Source of the DNA: an uncultured Lachnospiraceae bacterium
GTDB lineage: Bacteria; Bacillota; Clostridia; Lachnospirales; Lachnospiraceae
DNA length: 63,138 nucleotides
Direction of reading: 5' to 3'
Assembly (NCBI GenBank): GCA_947630925.1
Contig: CANRJM010000010.1
Location: 1 to 63,138 of the forward strand
This document shows, one piece after another, positions 52,023 to 59,895 of the stretch (positions are counted from its first letter, which is position 1; each line of letters starts with the position of its first letter). The notes under the pieces were generated by a model that did not search any database, was not told where the DNA came from, and saw nothing but the letters and a program-made list of their open reading frames with translations. The position numbers and the translations under genes are program-made.

Positions 52023-55000
52023 TTACTTTACCGTTACCTTAATCTTTGCTTTCTTTCCATTATATGCCTTTATGGCAACCGTGCAGGTCCCCCGCTTCTT
52101 CGCCCGCAGAATGCCATCCTTCGTAACAGCCGCTATGGATTTCTTACTGCTTTTAAAAGAAACCTTTGTTGCGCAGCAGCCTTTCGGTATCGAATAATGA
52201 AGCTTCTTTTTCTTTCCTCTTTTCAGCGTCATTTTCTTCTTTGCCTTAATACGGTATGGCGCTTTAAGGATATGGACAACCGCCTTTCCCTCATATCCGT
52301 TTGCGCCAACTGCTGTAATCGTAACATATCCTGCTTTCTTTGTTTTTACAATGCCTTTGCCGGACACGCCTGCCTGTTTTTTATTACTTGTTTTCCAGCG
52401 GACAATTTTTGCCTGATGAATCCCCTTCAAATAAGAGGCTTTCATTGTCAGCTTCTCGCCTGCTCCAACGCGGATACCGCTTCGCGGCGTAATTGCAAGT
52501 TCTGTTACCGTAACTTTTGCGGAAACCTGTCTGCCATTTACAGCGGTTGCCGTAACGGTCGCTGTCCCCGCGCCGTTTCCGTAAATTTTCCCATCCGAAG
52601 TCACTACAGCTACCGCCAGATTAGAAGTCGTATAGACAACCCCTTCCATTGCGTCTACAGGAACGGTTGTTACCCCAAATGCCGCCGATTCTCCATAAGA
52701 AAGAGAAAACTCTTTCTTTGCTGCAGAAATCTGTTCTGCTGCCGCTGCGCTTGTAGAACATTTCGCTCCGGATATCTCCAATACATCCACGTTCAACGCC
52801 TCATCATTTAGCAGTTCCACCTTTATAGTATGTTCCTTATCTACTAAATTTCCTATCTGATAAAAAGCTGTTCTGTCCCCTGTCTCTTTGACGGGATAAC
52901 TGTTGCTTTGTACCTTGCCGTCTAAAACAATCCTTGCCTTCGCCTCAACTGAGTTTGCCCCAATCAGGCTGATACCGGTTCCCTTAAATGTATATGACAG
53001 AGCCGCTCCCCGCTTTTTCAATGCAGAAACCGTTCTTCCGTAGTTGAGATAACTCTGGCTCTGCAATCTGTCTACGGAACCGGTAAACGTAACAGCGGAA
53101 TCCATGTCATCTATTCTGGTAACGGTTTCTACCCCGCCTTCAATCGGCGTTACCCGGATATTGTCAAAGCAGTTTTTATAATATGCGCTTCCCAGTGCAA
53201 TCCGACCGGAATTGACCGGAGATTTTGTTATGGTGTTCTGCGTTACGGCAATATGATTGATATACGCCGTAATCGTATTTCCATTAACTTTTAGTTTTAA
53301 ATTGACAAATCTGCCTTCCCGCATCCCCTTAATTTTGCTTTTTCCTATGGCAAGTTTTCCCTGATTGGTGTATAACGCCCAGGAACCGCTCCGGTACAAA
53401 CGCAGCCAATAGCCGTTTTCCGCAGAAACAGCAGACGTATTATAGCGCGCACATATCGCCGCATAATTATTGCCTTTTTCATCCGGATCCAGCATAACGT
53501 CAGCAGATACAATATAATCGCGCCATCTGTCATCCCCCAGAGAAGTAGTCGGATTTACGGCAGTTCCCGACCAGCCGCTGCTGACACGGTCCTGATTGAT
53601 TTTTTGTTTTAATACGTGGTTGCCGCCGGAAAGCTTTACTACCTCAAATGCTCCATTCAAATCATTCGTATAACGGGGTACAGCGCCCCTTCTCTTTAGA
53701 TAAGCGCTTTTGTATTCCAGGTTATCCTCATATGGAAGGGATAACACGGTATTCCCCGCAGTATCGTTTCCCATTGTTTTTGCTTTCCTCTGGGCATAAG
53801 TCTGCTGCCCCGCCGTTGTCGTCAAAGTTACCATGGAATACGGCTTAACCGTTATGGTATAACTATAGACGCTTCCATTCTTCTTCGGCGTTACTTCCGC
53901 AATTTTGTCCAGCCAGTGCGCATCATACGCCTCCGTCTTACCGGCGCTCCTTGTCTCCCATACGGCAACCTTTGATGCCGCCTTCTTTACATGAGATACT
54001 TTTACCTGATAAGTCCGGCTTGTCTTACTGTCATTCGTGATCACGGTAGAATAATCCCCTGTTTTCTTGTTCATGGCAGTCAGATAAGTATCCTTTGTAT
54101 TGGTAATACAATGGTCGGTCTGCGTCCCGTCTCCATAAGAACCGCTGTCAACAAAACGCCAGCCTTTTTTGATAAAATTATTGAAATGCATTGCCATAAC
54201 CAATCCATTCGTTACCGAATAGTACCCGGACCAGGGCGTATTCGCTCCTACAAGCTGTTTTGGATAATACACCGCTCCATCATAATAGGAAGCAACCGCC
54301 GGCTGAAATTCATATAACGTCATATCAGACTGCGCCATTCCGATAATAATACGGTTTGCAATATCCAGCATCCCATTCGTGCCGGAAGTCGTCTGACCAT
54401 CTGTTGTATTATTTGCCCCAAAAATGGAATCCGTTGCCACAGAAGCCCCTTCGCTGAACCAGATTTCTTTTTTATATTTTTTATGCAGCTTCTTTACTTT
54501 AGAATTCATATAAGAATTGTAGTGGCAGCCAATCACATCTACCGCATTCCGATAGGACTTATCCTTTAGCATCTTATCAGCCACGTACATATTATCTGAC
54601 TCGTCCGCCGCAACAATTTTAATCTTGCCATAGTCATATCTCTGGATTTTTTCATTATTCAGAGACTTTGCCAGATACTTTGTCCATCCTTTTTCAATCT
54701 CTCTTTCATTTCTATTTGCGCTGACATAAGAAAACCGAAGTCCCCATTCATCATACGCTGCATCCAACGTCTCTTTGTACCACTTATAACGCGCTTTATA
54801 GCCTGCCTTATTGCTCTTTTCATACGCCTGCTCTACCCATGCCGGCATTCCCCAGCAAAGCATGTCAAGGCTGATATTGGGGTTAATCGTCAACGCATCA
54901 TGCGCAAACATATAACCCGCTCCTCTCCTGACATTTGCTTTTTGTGCAGACGTCCGCTTCGTTGCTGGTTCTGCGCCGGAAGAAGTGTCGCTGTCGCTGC

Positions 55001-55322
55001 CAAGCTCAATTTTAATATGGGACAGACCGGCTCCCGTCTTTGTATTAAAAAGCCAGTTCATAATCTCCCAGTACGCCTTGGGATGCTCCTCCTTGTAATC
55101 CATCATCAGGCGTGATGAACCGTTGCAGGTAACCGCTCCCAGACCGCGGTATGCGCTCTTAGCCCTCGTTACCTTTGTATTCCCATTGACGGTTAAAACC
55201 TTTGCAGCGGCTTTCGCTTTAGCCGCCGACGGTTTCTTCACATTGCCCTCCCCCGCATACAGACTGCAGACAGACAACGCCATCATCAAAACCCACGCCA
55301 TGCATTTCTTCCATCGTTCCAT
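52023..55322 (-). CDS. Secreted GH59-like galactosidase (galactocerebrosidase family)
   Basis: 1099 residues from the ATG at 55322 (AGAAGGA site). Signal peptide of about 25-30 residues. The GH59 pattern is clear: YRGLGAVTCNGSSRLMMDY, HIKIELGSDSDTSSGAEP, ISLDMLCWGMPAW, the acid/base Glu in ANRNERE and nucleophile Glu in EIWFSEGAS. It is followed by a GALC-type lectin/laminin-G domain (DDRWRDYIVSADVML.. to ..FDNIRV), another beta-rich carbohydrate-binding-like domain, and two Big-type Ig-like domains ending in a lysine-rich C-terminus. GH59 enzymes release beta-galactose, in animals from galactosylceramide. Here the target could be glycolipids or plant galactans. Confidence 0.85.
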   Translation of the reverse strand: MERWKKCMAWVLMMALSVCSLYAGEGNVKKPSAAKAKAAAKVLTVNGNTKVTRAKSAYRGLGAVTCNGSSRLMMDYKEEHPKAYWEIMNWLFNTKTGAGLSHIKIELGSDSDTSSGAEPATKRTSAQKANVRRGAGYMFAHDALTINPNISLDMLCWGMPAWVEQAYEKSNKAGYKARYKWYKETLDAAYDEWGLRFSYVSANRNEREIEKGWTKYLAKSLNNEKIQRYDYGKIKIVAADESDNMYVADKMLKDKSYRNAVDVIGCHYNSYMNSKVKKLHKKYKKEIWFSEGASVATDSIFGANNTTDGQTTSGTNGMLDIANRIIIGMAQSDMTLYEFQPAVASYYDGAVYYPKQLVGANTPWSGYYSVTNGLVMAMHFNNFIKKGWRFVDSGSYGDGTQTDHCITNTKDTYLTAMNKKTGDYSTVITNDSKTSRTYQVKVSHVKKAASKVAVWETRSAGKTEAYDAHWLDKIAEVTPKKNGSVYSYTITVKPYSMVTLTTTAGQQTYAQRKAKTMGNDTAGNTVLSLPYEDNLEYKSAYLKRRGAVPRYTNDLNGAFEVVKLSGGNHVLKQKINQDRVSSGWSGTAVNPTTSLGDDRWRDYIVSADVMLDPDEKGNNYAAICARYNTSAVSAENGYWLRLYRSGSWALYTNQGKLAIGKSKIKGMREGRFVNLKLKVNGNTITAYINHIAVTQNTITKSPVNSGRIALGSAYYKNCFDNIRVTPIEGGVETVTRIDDMDSAVTFTGSVDRLQSQSYLNYGRTVSALKKRGAALSYTFKGTGISLIGANSVEAKARIVLDGKVQSNSYPVKETGDRTAFYQIGNLVDKEHTIKVELLNDEALNVDVLEISGAKCSTSAAAAEQISAAKKEFSLSYGESAAFGVTTVPVDAMEGVVYTTSNLAVAVVTSDGKIYGNGAGTATVTATAVNGRQVSAKVTVTELAITPRSGIRVGAGEKLTMKASYLKGIHQAKIVRWKTSNKKQAGVSGKGIVKTKKAGYVTITAVGANGYEGKAVVHILKAPYRIKAKKKMTLKRGKKKKLHYSIPKGCCATKVSFKSSKKSIAAVTKDGILRAKKRGTCTVAIKAYNGKKAKIKVTVK

Positions 55323-55347
55323 ACAATCCTTCTCCCTTCTACAACAT

Positions 55348-56616
55348 TTAATCCTGCGCCTTTCGGTTAATATACTCCGCTTTATATTTTGAATATACGA
55401 TTGTCTGGTCGTGATACAACCCATAATAACCAGACATCAGATAACTCACACTGATTGCGATAAGAAAATAGGGAACTCCTTCATAACCAAACAACTCAAA
55501 TGCAATCAACATTGACGTAACCGGACAATTCGTTACCCCGCAAAATACTGCTATCATGCCGACCGCCGCGCATAACGACGGCGAAATGCCGACAATCTGC
55601 CCGAAGAAACAGCCAAACGTTGCCCCCACAAAGAAAGATGGTACAATCTCTCCACCCTTAAATCCCGCTTCCAAAGTCAAAGCAGTAAATACTATTTTTA
55701 ACAGAAACGCTTCCGACCGTACCTCGCCCTTTATCGCATCAGCGATTACCGGAACGCCCGCCCCCATATAGTCCGTCGTATGAAGCGCTGCCGTCAAAAG
55801 TATAATCAGGAGCGCAGAAAAAATAATTCGGATATATGGATTTTTGAATTTTGCATAATAAAAATCCCCCAATGAATGCAAAACCACGCAAAAAAGCACG
55901 CTCAATCCCGCGCAGCAGACCGCAAGCAATATGATTTTTATACTTGGCGCAACATGAAATCCCGGTATATGCGAAATCTGAAACACACTGGGTCTGATTC
56001 CCATATTTGTCGCAAATTTAGAGGCCACCAGAGAGGAAAATACGCACGGAACCAACGCCGCATAATACATAACGCCTACGCTGACTACCTCCATTGCAAA
56101 GACAGAAGCCGCAACGGGCGTCCCAAAAATCGCCGCAAACGCTGCGCTCATACCGCACATTACAACAATACGCCTGTCCTTCTCATCAAAACGAAACCAT
56201 CTTCCAAGCTGATTTCCAATACTTCCCCCTAACTGCAGCGCGGCCCCCTCACGTCCCGCAGAACCGCCAAATAAATGCGTTATAATAGTAGAAATAAAAA
56301 TCAGCGGCGCCATTTTAAAGGGAAGTTCTGTTTCTGCATGAATGGTTGACAATACCAGGTTTGTCCCTCTGTCGTTTTTATATTGAAACAAATAATATAA
56401 ACATACAATACCAACACCTGCAAGCGGAAGCAGCAGAATCAGCCATGGTCTTTCCGTACGAAAATCTGTAACTTCTTTCAAACAAAAAGCAAAAAGCGTA
56501 CTAAAAGCCCCTACTACTATTCCAACCACAGAAGAAAAGATTCCCCATTTCAAAAAAGTCCGGAGATTTCGATATAGTCTTCTGAGATAAAATTTATACA
56601 TTTCCTTCTGTTTCAT
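55348..56616 (-). CDS. ClC-family chloride channel or antiporter
   Basis: 422 residues, about 10-12 membrane helices. The selectivity-filter regions are recognisable: HLFGGSAGREGAALQLGGSIG (with the gating Glu of GREG), TPVAASVFAMEV and GGEIVPSFFVGATFGCFFG. The typical GSGIP filter at helix D is altered. No C-terminal CBS domains. It moves Cl- or another halide, possibly against protons. 25 bases upstream of the GH59 gene but functionally unrelated on sequence. Confidence 0.9.
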   Translation of the reverse strand: MKQKEMYKFYLRRLYRNLRTFLKWGIFSSVVGIVVGAFSTLFAFCLKEVTDFRTERPWLILLLPLAGVGIVCLYYLFQYKNDRGTNLVLSTIHAETELPFKMAPLIFISTIITHLFGGSAGREGAALQLGGSIGNQLGRWFRFDEKDRRIVVMCGMSAAFAAIFGTPVAASVFAMEVVSVGVMYYAALVPCVFSSLVASKFATNMGIRPSVFQISHIPGFHVAPSIKIILLAVCCAGLSVLFCVVLHSLGDFYYAKFKNPYIRIIFSALLIILLTAALHTTDYMGAGVPVIADAIKGEVRSEAFLLKIVFTALTLEAGFKGGEIVPSFFVGATFGCFFGQIVGISPSLCAAVGMIAVFCGVTNCPVTSMLIAFELFGYEGVPYFLIAISVSYLMSGYYGLYHDQTIVYSKYKAEYINRKAQD

Positions 56617-56747
56617 AATATATCCGTTCTTTCATTTTTCTCCTGTTGATAAAAATAAATCGCAAGCCATTCTTTCTATATTATATGCGGATAAAAAGCG
56701 AAAAGCAATATGTATCTGCGCTTTCGCATTTTCCAGTTTCTTGAAAA

Positions 56748-56775
56748 AGAGCAGCGTTCGCACGCTGCCCTTTTC
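56748..56775 (-). terminator. Terminator after the CBM-like protein gene
   Basis: Minus strand GCAGCGT / ACGCTGC with loop GCGA, extended by G-C and A-T pairs, followed by CTCTTTTTC. It lies about 45 bases past the stop at 56821 and is T-rich on the plus side as well. Confidence 0.8.
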
Positions 56776-56820
56776 TTTTTGCTATTCTATTTCTGCCTTA
56801 TTTGCCGTCTAAAAGTAAAC

Positions 56821-58419
56821 TTACTTTACTTTTACCTTCTTTACTTTACTCCACTTGCCAGTAACCGTCTTGCCGGAAGCTTTCGTGTAAGCGCAGACTC
56901 TCGCGAAGTATTTCTTCTTACTCTTTAACTTCTTGATCGTCTTCTTGGTCGTCTTTGCGTTCTTAACCGTGTAAGTCTTCTTGCCCTTCTTAAACTTCTT
57001 ATCCTTAGCAATCTGAACCTTGTAACCGGTTGCGCCGCTTACCTTCTTCCACTGTACCAATACGGTCTTCTTCTTGGTTGATTTTACCTTCTTTAAGGTT
57101 ACCTTCTTCGGAGCTGTTACCGTACCCGGTGTGTTGTTTGTGTCCGGTGTGTTGTTTGTGCCCGGTGCTACGTTTCCGCCAGGTGCCGGTGTTGCGTTTG
57201 CACCCGGTGCCGGCGTGTTTCCACCAGGTGCAGGCGTTGTGTTTCCACCAGGTGCAGGCGTTGCATCATCTCCGCCCGGTGCAGGCGTGTTTCCACCAGG
57301 TGCAGGCGTGCTGTCGCCCGGTGCCGGTGTTGCGTCTCCACCAGGTGCAGGCGTGCTGTCGTCCGGTGCCGGTGTTGCTTCTGTACCAGGCTCCGCCGTT
57401 GCTTCTCCACCTGGCGCCGCCGTTTCATCAACGCCCGTATACCAGTTTGTAAACGTAAAATCGTAGGTTATGGTTGTCATCTTCGTATTTGCAGCATCTG
57501 TATCTCCGCCTACACGCAAATATACACCCGTACTGTTTTGTATATACAGTATAGCGCTTCCATCATCAGATGATACCGTATCTCCCGTTTTCCCATACAT
57601 ATTGATAATACCGTTTCCATATGCATATGCGCAGGTCAGTTCTTCGCCAATGTTTGTAAACTTATATTTGTTATTTATAGTAAGGTTCACACTTGCCGAA
57701 AAGTCCTTTGTAGAACTCTCCGGATTAGCCTCTGTTACCCTGTCAATAAAAAATCCCATATTCTGCACACTGTCCCATGAACCCGTAAGAGTCACGCGCG
57801 CGCGATCCTTCTTTACTGACAATGTATAGTTTTTTCCATCTGCCGCTTGCCATACTGCCTTGCTAGGCTCTCTTGGCGGCGTAGGAGTTGCTTTTGACGG
57901 ATCAGCTGTCGGTGCGGCTGTACTCTCCGCCGTTACGCTTCCATCATAAATGCGGAAAGAAAGGATCTCCAAACCTTTGTCACAAGTAAGATAGATAACT
58001 TTATCGTCTGTCGTCAGATCATATACGCCATGGCCGGTTGTTCCCTCTGGCTCAATCTCATGAGACCAACTTTCGTCCCCTTTGTCTGCGCTGACCTTCA
58101 GGTTATCGCCATTGACATTGTACCATACCTCCAGCTTTGGCTGGGTTATGCCTGTATAATCCATATTGCTAACCTGAAGCCAGTTACCCCATTCGTGGTC
58201 TATTACCTCTACGGTATCTTTAAATGTTATACTGTCGATAACATTTAAATCATTTGGCGCACTGCTGCCTCTTCTCCAGGAGCCTTCCATTTTCACATAT
58301 TCGCCCGTACTTAACGTAAGCTCTTTCGCCGAAGCTTTTCCCAGGGTAAGCCCAACGGAACTCAGCACTAACGCGCACGTTAAGAGTACTGCAAAAAATT
58401 TTCCTGTTTCTCTTTTCAA
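56821..58419 (-). CDS. Secreted carbohydrate-binding-like protein with Pro/Gly linker and lysine-rich FN3
   Basis: 532 residues starting at a TTG (58419) behind GGGGG; no in-frame ATG is close. Signal peptide (about 1-31); a beta-rich N-terminal domain (about 32-165) with several Trp and Tyr that looks like a carbohydrate-binding module; a Thr/Pro linker; the domain of about 130 residues shared with the CotH protein (about 189-330); a long Pro-Ala-Pro-Gly-Gly linker; and an FN3-like domain rich in lysine (about 436-532). No catalytic motif is seen, so it is probably a non-catalytic binding or scaffold protein on the cell surface. Confidence 0.8.
   Translation of the reverse strand: MKRETGKFFAVLLTCALVLSSVGLTLGKASAKELTLSTGEYVKMEGSWRRGSSAPNDLNVIDSITFKDTVEVIDHEWGNWLQVSNMDYTGITQPKLEVWYNVNGDNLKVSADKGDESWSHEIEPEGTTGHGVYDLTTDDKVIYLTCDKGLEILSFRIYDGSVTAESTAAPTADPSKATPTPPREPSKAVWQAADGKNYTLSVKKDRARVTLTGSWDSVQNMGFFIDRVTEANPESSTKDFSASVNLTINNKYKFTNIGEELTCAYAYGNGIINMYGKTGDTVSSDDGSAILYIQNSTGVYLRVGGDTDAANTKMTTITYDFTFTNWYTGVDETAAPGGEATAEPGTEATPAPDDSTPAPGGDATPAPGDSTPAPGGNTPAPGGDDATPAPGGNTTPAPGGNTPAPGANATPAPGGNVAPGTNNTPDTNNTPGTVTAPKKVTLKKVKSTKKKTVLVQWKKVSGATGYKVQIAKDKKFKKGKKTYTVKNAKTTKKTIKKLKSKKKYFARVCAYTKASGKTVTGKWSKVKKVKVK
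57120..57420. repeat. Pro-Ala-Pro-Gly-Gly linker repeats of the CBM-like protein
   Basis: About a dozen copies of units of 18-24 bp, all carrying CCAGGTGCAGGCGT-like cores. Unit length varies by whole codons. Asp replaces the second Gly in some copies near the shared domain. Confidence 0.8.
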
Positions 58420-58975
58420 TGTTTTTCCCCCTTTTTTTAAATTTAGACAATTGCGAAATAATCAGAAATATAATATGCCCGCAGAACAACAATCATCATA
58501 AACAGGTATTTCAAGCTCAGTCGATACTTAAGCGGCAACGCTTCACGTATCATTACGAGGCGAATACAGAGCAAACATGCCTGTGGTGTTTTGTCCGTTC
58601 AATGAAAGGCAAAGCAAAGATGTGCAGATTCATTTGCAGCATCCAGCGCGCCCGCAGGGAATCCATAGAATATATCTGGAATTTTGCAATCGTCTATTTA
58701 AAAATTTCCGAAAAATCCTTATCATTTCCCAAAAATTTTTAAACGACTGCCAAAAGGCTTCCCCACTAACTTTGTCTCTACCGCAAAATTCTTAAATCCC
58801 CAAACCATATACACAGTGTAGACTAAAATAAATTTGATCCCGCAGATTTAGAATAGCATATTGTTTCGATTGGATTTATATAATTTGTTCACAAACAAAG
58901 TTAAGGTATTTTTATGCTACCACACTCTTTCCAAAATTTCAATATTATCAACCTTGTATATTTATTTCCATCCAT
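58420..58975. other. Non-coding stretch upstream of the rubrerythrin gene
   Basis: No gene is supported here. A 107-codon plus-strand frame at 58419-58742 lacks a ribosome site and family resemblance. The left part (58440-58700) has normal composition and may be a decayed gene; the right part (58830-59000) is strongly AT-rich. Confidence 0.5.
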
Positions 58976-58999
58976 TTTTCACTGATATTTTCACTGATA
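58976..58999. repeat. 12-bp tandem duplication upstream of the rubrerythrin promoter
   Basis: TTTTCACTGATA occurs twice in perfect tandem (58976-58987, 58988-58999), ending 14 bases before the -35 box. It may be a regulator site; its spacing of 12 bases is not quite a helical turn. Confidence 0.7.
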
Positions 59000-59013
59000 T
59001 TAAATATATATTA

Positions 59014-59042
59014 TTGACAAATATTACATCAAAAAATATAAT
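59014..59042 (+). promoter_or_regulatory. Consensus promoter of the rubrerythrin gene
   Basis: TTGACA (59014-59019), 17-bp spacer, TATAAT (59037-59042). Both hexamers are perfect, so expression should be high unless repressed. Confidence 0.85.
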
Positions 59043-59056
59043 TATAAATATTATCA
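59042..59056 (+). promoter_or_regulatory. PerR-like operator at the rubrerythrin transcription start
   Basis: TTATAAATATTATCA matches the PerR box TTATAATNATTATAA at 12 of 14 defined positions. It overlaps the end of the -10 box and the start point, ideal for repression that is relieved by peroxide. Confidence 0.6.
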
Positions 59057-59078
59057 ATTAGGAAAAGGAGGTAAGACA

Positions 59079-59621
59079 ATGGCAAAATATGTATGTACTG
59101 TATGCGGATATGTTCATGAGGGAGACACCCCTCCTGAAAAATGTCCTCAGTGCGGCGTTCCTGCTGAAAAATTCAAGAAGCAGGAAGGAGAAATGACTTG
59201 GGCGTCCGAGCATGTAGTCGGCGTGGCACAGGGCGTTGACGAGGAAATCCTTCAGGGACTCCGCGACAATTTTAACGGAGAATGTTCCGAAGTAGGTATG
59301 TACCTGGCAATGGCCAGAGTTGCACATCGTGAAGGTTATCCGGAAATTGGTCTTTACTGGGAAAAAGCTGCTTATGAAGAGGCTGAACATGCCGCTAAAT
59401 TTGCAGAACTTCTTGGTGAAATCGTTACTGACAGCACTAAGAAAAACCTTGAAATGCGTGTAGAAGCTGAATGCGGCGCTACTGCCGGAAAAACGGCTCT
59501 TGCTAAGAAGGCAAAAGAGCTGGGATTGGATGCCATTCATGACACCGTTCATGAGATGGCCCGCGACGAAGCCAGACACGGCAAGGCTTTCAAAGGTCTG
59601 TTGGAAAGATATTTTAACTAA
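59079..59621 (+). CDS. Reverse rubrerythrin (peroxide reductase)
   Basis: 180 residues. The rubredoxin-like domain is N-terminal (Cys6, Cys9, Cys22, Cys25), and the ferritin-like di-iron domain follows, with ExxH motifs EEAEHAAKF and DEARHGKAF. This reversed order is that of the revRbr of Clostridium acetobutylicum, which reduces hydrogen peroxide and oxygen with NADH-derived electrons and is controlled by PerR. AGGAGG Shine-Dalgarno. Confidence 0.95.
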   Translation: MAKYVCTVCGYVHEGDTPPEKCPQCGVPAEKFKKQEGEMTWASEHVVGVAQGVDEEILQGLRDNFNGECSEVGMYLAMARVAHREGYPEIGLYWEKAAYEEAEHAAKFAELLGEIVTDSTKKNLEMRVEAECGATAGKTALAKKAKELGLDAIHDTVHEMARDEARHGKAFKGLLERYFN

Positions 59622-59650
59622 AAAACCTATGTCCATACTCAAACAAACCG

Positions 59651-59680
59651 AACCTCTGGCAGTTACGCTGCCGGAGGTTC
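59651..59680 (+). terminator. Hairpin after the rubrerythrin gene
   Basis: 12-bp stem AACCTCTGGCAG (59651-59662) / CTGCCGGAGGTT (59668-59679), one G-U pair, then CTTATCCTTTA. The T-run is weak. Confidence 0.55.
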
Positions 59681-59771
59681 TTATCCTTTACAGGGGCTGA
59701 TAGGCTGCGTTCTTCACAATTCTTGTTGTCTGCCGCCGCGTTCTTTGCATTTTCCCATAGAAGAAACAACG

Positions 59772-59824
59772 CAAAAAAAGCGCCCGCCGCACGTCGTCCC
59801 ACAAAGGCGTCATGCCGGCGGATG
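59772..59824. terminator. Terminator after the GH5 gene
   Basis: GCGCCCGCCG (59779-59788) pairs with CGGCGGATGC (59815-59824) with one mismatch and one wobble. On the minus strand a run of seven T follows, terminating the GH5 gene; on the plus strand TTTTTC follows, so it may also back up the rubrerythrin hairpin. Confidence 0.65.
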
Positions 59825-59895
59825 CTTTTTCTGTTTCCGTTCTTATTATATTGTTGCGAATCAGACAATCTTACTAACGGTTTATTTTATCTTGT

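Noticed and set aside
57074..57466. Long plus-strand open frame with Pro-Pro-Gly-Ala-Gly-Val repeats
   Set aside because: It is the antisense of the Pro/Gly linker of the minus-strand secreted protein; GC-rich repeats keep several frames open. The same holds at 60197-60532 and 44312-44533.
58419..58742. 107-codon plus-strand frame possibly encoding a protein or transposase remnant
   Set aside because: No Shine-Dalgarno, no promoter and no recognisable motif in any frame; left as unassigned sequence.
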